Source of the DNA: Acidimicrobiaceae bacterium
GTDB taxonomy: Bacteria; Actinomycetota; Acidimicrobiia; Acidimicrobiales; RAAP-2
Length of the DNA stretch: 11,314 nucleotides
Direction: 5' to 3'
NCBI GenBank assembly: GCA_003164275.1
Contig: PLSY01000325.1
Coordinates: 3,004-14,317 of the forward strand
Under the pieces are notes generated by a model that did no database searches, was not told where the DNA came from, and saw only the letters and a program-made list of their open reading frames with translations. This document shows positions 6,522 to 11,314 of the stretch, piece after piece. Positions within the stretch are counted from its first letter, which is position 1. The number at the start of each line of letters is the position of its first letter. The position numbers and the translations under genes were made by a program.

Positions 6522-6542
6522 AGGAATGATCTCATGATTCCT
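6522..6542. terminator. Hairpin between converging FAD oxidase and acyl-CoA dehydrogenase genes
   Basis: AGGAATGAT-ctc-ATGATTCCT forms a 9-position stem with one G-G mismatch in the 178-bp convergent gap (6447-6624). It is well placed to terminate one or both genes. There is no T-run, and a weak palindrome of other function is possible. Nothing else is recognisable in the gap. Confidence 0.35.
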
Positions 6543-6624
6543 CGCGCACAGAGAACTAAGTTTCGAAGGTCGGTTCGCTACCAGGCGGTCACTCCAAAAA
6601 GGTTACCTGAACTGGGCTTATACC

Positions 6625-7776
6625 CTATCCCAGGAGGGACTTTGCGATCACCACTCTCTGGATCTGATTCGTTCCCTCGTAGATCTGGGTGATCTTTGCA
6701 TCGCGCATGAAGCGCTCGACCGGAAAGTCCTTCGTGAACCCATAGCCGCCCAAGAGTTGGACGGCATCGGTGGTGGTGGCCATCGCCGTGTCAGAAGCGA
6801 AGCACTTGGCCATGGCCCCGACCATGGTGAGCTCGCCTTCGGGGTCGCCGTTATCCACCAGTGAGCACGCCCGATAGACGAGGGTGCGGGCGGCTTCGGT
6901 TCGCATAGCCATGTCGGCCAGCATGAACCGCAGGCCCTGCAGGTCGGCGATGGGTTTTCCGAACGCCTTGCGCTCCTGCATGTACCCGGCGGCATAGTCA
7001 ACGGCGCCCTGGGAGATGCCGACGGCCTGGGCGCCGATGGTCGGCCGGCTGCGGTCGAGCGTGTGCATGGCGATCGTGAATCCCATCCCCTCCGCACCGA
7101 TCAGGTTGGCGGCGGGCACACGCACCCCGTCAAACGTCACCGCCGCAGTCGGGCTGCCCCGCAAACCCATCTTGTCCTCGTGTGGTGCCACCTCGACACC
7201 CCAGCCCGCCTCGACAAGGAAGCAGCTGATTCCGCGGCGCCCGGCCTTCGGGTCAGTAACGGCAAACACCGTATAGGTGTCAGACACTCCGGCATTGGTG
7301 ATCCAGTACTTGGTGCCCGACAGAAGGTAGTGGTCTCCGTCCCGGACTGCCTTGGTTGTCATGGAGGCGACATCACTTCCGGCGTCCGCCTCGGAGAGGC
7401 AGTAGCTCGCCTGGGCCGCCCCCGAGGCCACAGGTGGGAGATACTTCTGCTTCAGCTCCCCAGAAGCCCAGTTCATGATCGGCAGCATGCCGAGTTTGGA
7501 GATGAGCAGGGTGACCGACGTCGAGGCGCAGACCCGGGCGATCTCCTCTGCCATGATGGCCTGGGTCACCATGTCGGCACCGGCTCCCCCGTACTCGAGC
7601 GGAACGCCGAGTCCGGGCAGCTCGAGTTCGACGCAAGCGTCGAATGAGGCCTGGGGATACGCGGCCTCCCGATCCGCCTCCGCTGCGTGGGGAGCGATCC
7701 TCTGTTCGGCAAATTTGCGGAGGGTGTCCCGAAACTCACGGTGTGTATCGGTCAGTGCGAAGGCAGGCGCGTCCAT
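6625..7776 (-). CDS. Acyl-CoA dehydrogenase (FadE25/short-chain type)
   Basis: FAD-dependent dehydrogenase that puts a trans-2 double bond into an acyl-CoA and passes electrons to ETF. The 383-residue length is full. Visible regions: N-terminal helical domain (about 8-115) with RIAPHAAEADREAAYP; the FAD/substrate beta-domain with ASYCLSEADAGSDVASM (123-139) and YWITNAGVSDTYTVFAVTD (157-175); the C-terminal helical domain with RSRPTIGAQAVGISQGAVDY (242-261) and ERKAFGKPIADLQGLRFMLADM (268-289). FPVERFMRDAKITQIYEGTN (351-370) carries E367, the usual catalytic base. The sequence is close to mycobacterial FadE25 as I remember it. The ATG at 7776 is directly preceded by GGGGGA, an unusually short spacing. 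Its last codons are duplicated at 2914-2983. Chain-length or branched-chain specificity cannot be set from sequence. Confidence 0.95.
   Translation of the reverse strand: MDAPAFALTDTHREFRDTLRKFAEQRIAPHAAEADREAAYPQASFDACVELELPGLGVPLEYGGAGADMVTQAIMAEEIARVCASTSVTLLISKLGMLPIMNWASGELKQKYLPPVASGAAQASYCLSEADAGSDVASMTTKAVRDGDHYLLSGTKYWITNAGVSDTYTVFAVTDPKAGRRGISCFLVEAGWGVEVAPHEDKMGLRGSPTAAVTFDGVRVPAANLIGAEGMGFTIAMHTLDRSRPTIGAQAVGISQGAVDYAAGYMQERKAFGKPIADLQGLRFMLADMAMRTEAARTLVYRACSLVDNGDPEGELTMVGAMAKCFASDTAMATTTDAVQLLGGYGFTKDFPVERFMRDAKITQIYEGTNQIQRVVIAKSLLG
6641..6694. repeat. Direct repeat copy B (3' end of the intact acyl-CoA dehydrogenase gene)
   Basis: Counterpart of 2930-2982, same orientation, about 3.7 kb away. 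This copy keeps the full reading frame, lying within the last codons of the intact dehydrogenase gene. Together the two copies bracket the TetR-controlled cassette. Confidence 0.8.
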
Positions 7777-7937
7777 TCCCCCAAGTTACTCACTGGTAGG
7801 ACGAGGTTGACCTGCGGGTTGAGTCTCTGTCCAGGTTCGATGTTGACGCACTCTCAACGGGGTATCGACAACCGGTGAGCAGGAGGTTTCTAAAGGTTTA
7901 CCCAAGATCTGCCGAAACGGTGACACCGGCAAATCCG

Positions 7938-7959
7938 CGGGAAGACCCGGCGTTTCGCC
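7938..7959 (+). other. Paired short hairpins in the leader of the 7995 gene
   Basis: CGGG-aaga-CCCG (7938-7949) is followed by GGCG-ttt-CGCC (7949-7959), sharing one base, within the 218-bp divergent gap 7777-7994. They lie about 25 nt before the Shine-Dalgarno GGAGG (7983-7987). They may be leader structures. I could not identify a clear promoter for either divergent gene. Confidence 0.3.
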
Positions 7960-7994
7960 TTTGATCCGAAGCGAAGACGAGTGGAGGCAGTTTC

Positions 7995-8393
7995 GTGAGC
8001 GATAGATCCGAAGGACCAGGCTGGTGGCTGGCCAGTGATGGCCAATGGTACGCGCCGGAAACCCACCCCTCGTTTCACGCTGACACCGCGCCGAGGCCGG
8101 TGCCGATGACGACAGAGCCCGAGACCACCGAAGGCCAGGCTCCTGCCGAGGAGGCACGCCTGGTCGGTCCGCAATTCCCTGACCTGTTCCAAAAGGCCAT
8201 GGAGGGATCGCATCTGGTCGACAATGTGGTCGTCCACAATCTCGGGGAGGGGGCTCCGTACCCTCTCGGTCCGCCGTCCCTCGGATCGGCGGTGACGGGC
8301 AGGCCGGTCACAACCAACTCAACAACGACAACGGCCGCGACGTGGACCTCCACGCCGACGTCGACCAAACGCCGGTGGCGGAGGGGCCACTGA
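7995..8393 (+). CDS. Uncharacterised small protein with N-terminal GWWLASDGQWY motif, possibly frameshifted
   Basis: I do not recognise a function. The 132-residue frame starts with GTG at 7995, seven bases after a good GGAGG. Residues 7-21 (EGPGWWLASDGQWYAPE) are a short Trp/Tyr-rich motif I know from the N-terminus of many Acidimicrobiia/actinobacterial proteins of differing function (DUF2510-like, often before linkers or membrane segments). An acidic, Pro/Thr-rich linker follows (about 32-55), then PQFPDLFQKAMEGSHLVDNVVVHNLGEG (59-86). The last ~30 residues are Thr-rich and end in a basic tail (KRRWRRGH), unlike the rest. In the same stretch another frame, open to a TAG at 8429-8431, reads HNQLNNDNGRDVDLHADVDQ with strongly GC-ending codons, so one lost base near 8183-8300 may have altered the C-terminus. 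No membrane segment or signal peptide is visible. Confidence 0.6.
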   Translation: MSDRSEGPGWWLASDGQWYAPETHPSFHADTAPRPVPMTTEPETTEGQAPAEEARLVGPQFPDLFQKAMEGSHLVDNVVVHNLGEGAPYPLGPPSLGSAVTGRPVTTNSTTTTAATWTSTPTSTKRRWRRGH

Positions 8394-8421
8394 CCAAGAG
8401 TCAGCACCAACGTGCGGGCAG

Positions 8422-9279
8422 TCAGCCGTAGTCGCCCAGATGACCGAGGAGCAGGGCGGAAAGACGCTCGGGTTCCACATCGGGGATCCAGTGGGTGACT
8501 CCTTCGAGAACCTCGAAGCGATACGGGCCAAGAGCGAATGCAGCGGTGGCCTCCGCCGCCACTCGGCCGAGGGCCATGTCATCGGTCGACCAGACGTACA
8601 GGGTCGGCATGGTGATCGGGCCGACTTCCATCGGTGAATGCAGATCGTTGGCCCGATACCAGTTGAGCGCAGCGGTCAATGCACCCGGCTCACTCAGGCA
8701 CTCGACGTAGACGTCGGTCGTGGCGCTGTCGATGCCCGAGTGGGAGAACACCCCCCGCAGGCCGCTTCCTGACCCATCCTCACCCAGGAAGAACCGCTCG
8801 GCAACGTCGACTTGGGCGAGCAGATCCAGGTAGGCCGAGCGCTTGGTCTGATCAGGGTCACCGGCCTCCAACGCGGCAGCCAAGGCGTTCGGATGAGGTG
8901 TCGACACCGGGTTGTGGGTGCGGACCCGGTCGGGGTGGGCCCCGGCCGTGGCCCAGGCCACCAGTCCCCCCCAGTCGTGGCCGACCAGGTCGAACGACTC
9001 GATGCCCACTGCGTCGGCCAGAGCCACGACGTCGGAGACCAGCTCAGATATCCGGTAGGCGGTGACCTCCGCCGGCCGGGCGCCGGGCGAGTAGCCCCGC
9101 TGGTCCGGTGCGATAGCCCGGTATCCCGCCTCCCCGAGGGCGATGAGCTGGTTGGCGAAGCTCTGGGACGTCTGGGGAAATCCGTGGAGCAGGATGACCG
9201 CTCGGCCGGTGACCGGGCCAGCCGATCGGACTCGGAACGTCATCCCATTGGCCGCTACGTCGTCGATCGAGATCTCCAC
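8422..9279 (-). CDS. Alpha/beta hydrolase, epoxide hydrolase-like
   Basis: A 285-residue alpha/beta hydrolase. HGFPQ (32-36) forms the oxyanion hole; GHDWGG (100-105) has Asp102 as nucleophile, the arrangement of epoxide hydrolases and haloalkane or haloacetate dehalogenases rather than esterases (Ser). The acid is most likely D234 (VWSTDDMALG) and the base H263 (EGVTHWIPD). The cap region holds ALNWYRAN (204-211); the Tyr there corresponds to a ring-opening Tyr of epoxide hydrolases, which favours that activity over dehalogenation. It is cytoplasmic, with no signal peptide. The GTG at 9279 follows a GGGGGAG Shine-Dalgarno. It is the last gene of a probable minus-strand operon with citramalate synthase and the 173-residue protein, 47 bp after the latter. 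Its stop overlaps the alternative-frame end of the plus-strand gene at 8429-8431. Confidence 0.92.
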   Translation of the reverse strand: MEISIDDVAANGMTFRVRSAGPVTGRAVILLHGFPQTSQSFANQLIALGEAGYRAIAPDQRGYSPGARPAEVTAYRISELVSDVVALADAVGIESFDLVGHDWGGLVAWATAGAHPDRVRTHNPVSTPHPNALAAALEAGDPDQTKRSAYLDLLAQVDVAERFFLGEDGSGSGLRGVFSHSGIDSATTDVYVECLSEPGALTAALNWYRANDLHSPMEVGPITMPTLYVWSTDDMALGRVAAEATAAFALGPYRFEVLEGVTHWIPDVEPERLSALLLGHLGDYG

Positions 9280-9326
9280 CGCTCCCCCTTGTTCCGTCGC
9301 CGTGGCAGCCTACCCAGGCTTGCGGC

Positions 9327-9848
9327 TCATGCGTCCTGCGGCAGGGACACGAGCGATCGCCAGTCCCCGATCTGAGCGGCGACCGCTTCGGGGGTCAGCC
9401 GGAGTGCCGACTCGGTGACGCTGTCAGCGATGGTCCGCTGCGCCTTGTAGTGATGCGAAACCGACCGGAACAGTGGCCCACGGGCTTCGATCAGGTCGGC
9501 TGGGGCCTCGCCCAGGAATCCGAAGAGGGTAAAGGCGAAGGCCAGATCGTGGATCACCGGCGCACGGCCAAATCGGGCACATCTGCGCATGGCAACGGCG
9601 GTACACCCGGCGATGGCATCCTCGACCGAATCCCCGGGGGCCAGCACCAGCCGGTCGGCGAACCGATGGGCCAGTTTTAGGGCGAAGCCCTGGTCGGGCC
9701 CGGGCCGGCCCAGCTGCCGGCCAGCCGGCTGAGAGGCGCCTCGAAGCTCAGAGGGCCGGGACTGGGTCCAGATGTTGGGCACCTGCAGCTTGTAGGCACG
9801 ACGAACCTGGTCCGCTTCCACGATCGGCACGAAACTGGGCTGGGTCAC
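9327..9848 (-). CDS. Uncharacterised conserved-looking protein, 173 residues
   Basis: I do not recognise a named family. The frame is supported by GC-ending codons, a good AGGAG about seven bases before the GTG start at 9848, and tight packing between two genes of the same strand (45 bp after citramalate synthase, 47 bp before the hydrolase). The protein begins PSFVPIVEADQVRRAYKLQV, continues with a Pro/Gly/Arg-rich stretch (about 24-55: WTQSRPSELRG, GRPGPDQGFALKLAHRFADR), and has an Ala-rich helical centre (75-115) with RFGRAPVIHDLAFAFTLFGFLG. A basic segment with SHHYKAQRTIADSVTE (131-146) follows. No signal peptide, membrane helix or metal motif is clear, so it is probably cytoplasmic. The operon context gives no firm clue to function. 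Confidence 0.8.
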   Translation of the reverse strand: MTQPSFVPIVEADQVRRAYKLQVPNIWTQSRPSELRGASQPAGRQLGRPGPDQGFALKLAHRFADRLVLAPGDSVEDAIAGCTAVAMRRCARFGRAPVIHDLAFAFTLFGFLGEAPADLIEARGPLFRSVSHHYKAQRTIADSVTESALRLTPEAVAAQIGDWRSLVSLPQDA

Positions 9849-9877
9849 TGTGACGCTCCTGATGCTTGACGATAGAC

Positions 9878-9893
9878 GGCCTGTTTTGAGGCC
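9878..9893 (-). other. Intergenic hairpin after citramalate synthase
   Basis: GGCCT-caaaac-AGGCC on the minus strand begins directly after the TAA of the citramalate synthase gene. There is no T-run after it and the next gene starts 30 bases on, so it may be a partial terminator or an mRNA-stabilising stem that tunes expression of the two downstream genes. Confidence 0.35.
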
Positions 9894-11314
9894 TTAGACA
9901 CCGGTGGATGCTCCCGAGTGCAGCAGACCGTAGACGATGGAATCACAAAGGGCCTGCCAGGAGGCTGCGATGATGTTCTCAGAGACGCCGATCGTCGTCC
10001 AAGTCCGGTCACCGTCCGTTGAGTCGATCAACACCCGGGTGACCGAGCCGGTCCCCTTGGCCGAATCGAGGACCCGAACCCGGTAGTCCACCAGGTGGAC
10101 TCCGGACAATGCCGGGAAGTGGGCCCCTATGCCCGCCCGGATGGCACCATCCAAGGCGTTGACCGGGCCGTTCCCCTCGGCGGTGGCCACGACGCGCTCG
10201 CCTTTCACCCGGACCTTGACAGTGGCCTCGGTCGACTCACGCTCGGAGTGGTCGGCGATGACCCGATACGACTCGAGCTCGAAGAAGTCCTGTTCCCATC
10301 CTGTCGAGTTCCTAAGCAGCAGCTCGAGGGACCCGTCGGCTACCTCGAAGTGATAGCCCTCGTGCTCGAGCCTCTTCAGGGAATCGAGGACCGACGACAT
10401 GGCCTGCGAGTCGAGCACCAATCCCAGCTCTTCGGCCTTCATGGCCAGAGTCGACCGCCCGGCGAGCTCAGAGACGACGAAGCGGGTCCCGTTGCCGACC
10501 AGCTCAGGCGACAGGTGCTCGTAGGCATCCGAGCGGCGGGCGATGGCCGAGGTGTGCAGTCCGGCCTTGTGAGCGAAGACCGACGCGCCGACGAAGGGCT
10601 GTTGGGGATTGGGAGCGATATTGACCAGCTCGGAGATGTGGTGTGAGACGGGTGTGAGGAGCTCGAGCCGCTCGGCTGGAATGGTCGCCACCTTGAGTTT
10701 GAGCGACAGGTCAGGAATGGCGGCGGAGAGGTCGGTGTTTCCCGCTCGTTCGCCGTAGCCGTTCACGCACCCCTGGACGTGCGTCGCCCCGACCCCAACG
10801 GCGGCCAGCGAGTTGGCCACGGCACAGCCGCTGTCGTTGTGGAAGTGAACGCCCAACTGGGTCTCGTACCCGCCGAGCACATCGGCCACGATGCGCTCGA
10901 CTTCGAACGGGAGGGTCCCGCCATTGGTGTCGCAAAGCACCAGCGTCTCGGCGCCAGCCTCCTCGGCGGCCCGCAGAATGCGCTTGGAGAACTCGGCGTT
11001 GGCCTTGTAGCCGTCGAAGAAATGTTCAGCGTCAAGAAAGACCCGTAGGTCGTTGGCCCGCAGGAACTCCACCGAGTCGGCCACCATGGCCACGGCCTCG
11101 TCCAAGGTGGTGCGCAGGGCGTCCACGACATGCATCTCCGACGACTTGGCCACGATGCAAACGGTCTCGGTCTGGGCTCTGACCAGATGACGCAGCGTCT
11201 CGTCGTCCTCGGCCTTCACTCCGGCCCGACGGGTGGACCCGAAGGCCACCAGCGTGGCTCGGGACAGCCTCAGCTCGGTCGGCGCCCGAGCGAAGAACTC
11301 CTCGTCCTTCGGGT
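9894..11314 (-). CDS. cimA: Citramalate synthase (N-terminus outside window)
   Basis: Condenses pyruvate with acetyl-CoA to (R)-citramalate, the entry step of the threonine-independent isoleucine route. The visible 472 residues belong to the LeuA/HMGL (DRE-TIM) superfamily. FLDAEHFFDGYKAN, LCDTNGGTLPFEVERIV, VHFHNDSGCAVANSL (His-x-His metal ligands, near 10832-10846) and QGCVNGYGERAGN are the barrel motifs and fit the TIGR00977-type citramalate synthase better than LeuA or homocitrate synthase. A linker with FAHKAGLHTSAI and the C-terminal LeuA-type allosteric domain (about the last 120 residues, including EGNGPVNALDGAIRAGIG) follow; that domain usually mediates feedback inhibition. The frame continues past the window edge, so the GTG at 11249 is an internal Val; by family length some 60 residues including the N-terminal RDG motif are missing. 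First visible gene of a probable three-gene operon. Confidence 0.92.
   Translation of the reverse strand, partial: PKDEEFFARAPTELRLSRATLVAFGSTRRAGVKAEDDETLRHLVRAQTETVCIVAKSSEMHVVDALRTTLDEAVAMVADSVEFLRANDLRVFLDAEHFFDGYKANAEFSKRILRAAEEAGAETLVLCDTNGGTLPFEVERIVADVLGGYETQLGVHFHNDSGCAVANSLAAVGVGATHVQGCVNGYGERAGNTDLSAAIPDLSLKLKVATIPAERLELLTPVSHHISELVNIAPNPQQPFVGASVFAHKAGLHTSAIARRSDAYEHLSPELVGNGTRFVVSELAGRSTLAMKAEELGLVLDSQAMSSVLDSLKRLEHEGYHFEVADGSLELLLRNSTGWEQDFFELESYRVIADHSERESTEATVKVRVKGERVVATAEGNGPVNALDGAIRAGIGAHFPALSGVHLVDYRVRVLDSAKGTGSVTRVLIDSTDGDRTWTTIGVSENIIAASWQALCDSIVYGLLHSGASTGV

Noticed and set aside
7920..8000. c-di-GMP riboswitch-like look of ACCGGCAAATCCGCGGG in the leader at 7926-7942
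   Set aside because: The second core block (GACGCAAAGCC) and the P1 closing helix of GEMM are absent; only short hairpins remain.
8812..9375. 187-codon plus-strand frame opposite the alpha/beta hydrolase
   Set aside because: Antisense to a gene with complete catalytic motifs; the composition is that of a mirrored frame.
10095..10646. 183-codon plus-strand frame opposite cimA
   Set aside because: Antisense shadow; no start signal, and the opposite strand encodes the clear citramalate synthase C-terminal half.

Overview
The window is GC-rich, gene-dense bacterial DNA and most likely comes from an actinobacterium. The best taxonomic hint is the N-terminus of the small protein at 7995 (GPGWWLASDGQWYAPE), a pattern I associate with Acidimicrobiia. 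The FadE-like acyl-CoA dehydrogenase, the cysK-cysE order, GTG starts and an actinobacterial-style citramalate synthase agree with this. The assignment to class is inference.

Layout. Positions 1-743 (+) hold the C-terminal part of acetyl-CoA synthetase, cut by the window edge. Facing it is the cysteine operon cysK-cysE (2455 to 816, minus strand), with two bases between the genes. Positions 2456-3211 hold no intact gene but two decayed fragments on the minus strand: the C-terminal end of a tyrosine recombinase (2721-2888), whose catalytic Tyr position is His, and a frameshifted last ~22 codons of an acyl-CoA dehydrogenase (2914-2983).

Positions 3212-6446 form an accessory-looking cassette. 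A TetR/WHG-type repressor (minus) is divergent from three plus-strand genes: a SnoaL-like protein, a four-helix DUF1772/anthrone-oxygenase-like membrane protein (4-base GTGA overlap) and a BBE-type FAD oxidase. The intergenic region has two copies of a CGCTA-N7-TAGC(G/A) inverted repeat exactly 30 bp apart; the second lies on a TTGACA-N16-TAGCAT promoter. The next gene (6625-7776, minus) is an intact acyl-CoA dehydrogenase whose 3' end is repeated, in the same orientation, by the fragment at 2914-2983. The cassette is therefore bracketed by two copies of one gene's 3' end with an integrase relic beside one of them, as expected for an old integration into the 3' end of the dehydrogenase gene, although decay of a paralogue explains it too.

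Positions 7995-8431 (+) carry a small uncharacterised protein whose C-terminus may be frameshifted. From 8422 to the right edge, all on the minus strand, lies a probable operon of citramalate synthase (isoleucine route from pyruvate and acetyl-CoA; N-terminus outside the window), an uncharacterised 173-residue protein and an epoxide-hydrolase-like alpha/beta hydrolase.

Working together: the housekeeping genes serve acetyl-CoA supply, cysteine synthesis, acyl-CoA oxidation and branched-chain amino acid synthesis. The TetR cassette is a self-contained, probably inducible unit that looks suited to oxidising a small, possibly aromatic or polyketide-like compound; its substrate cannot be read from sequence.
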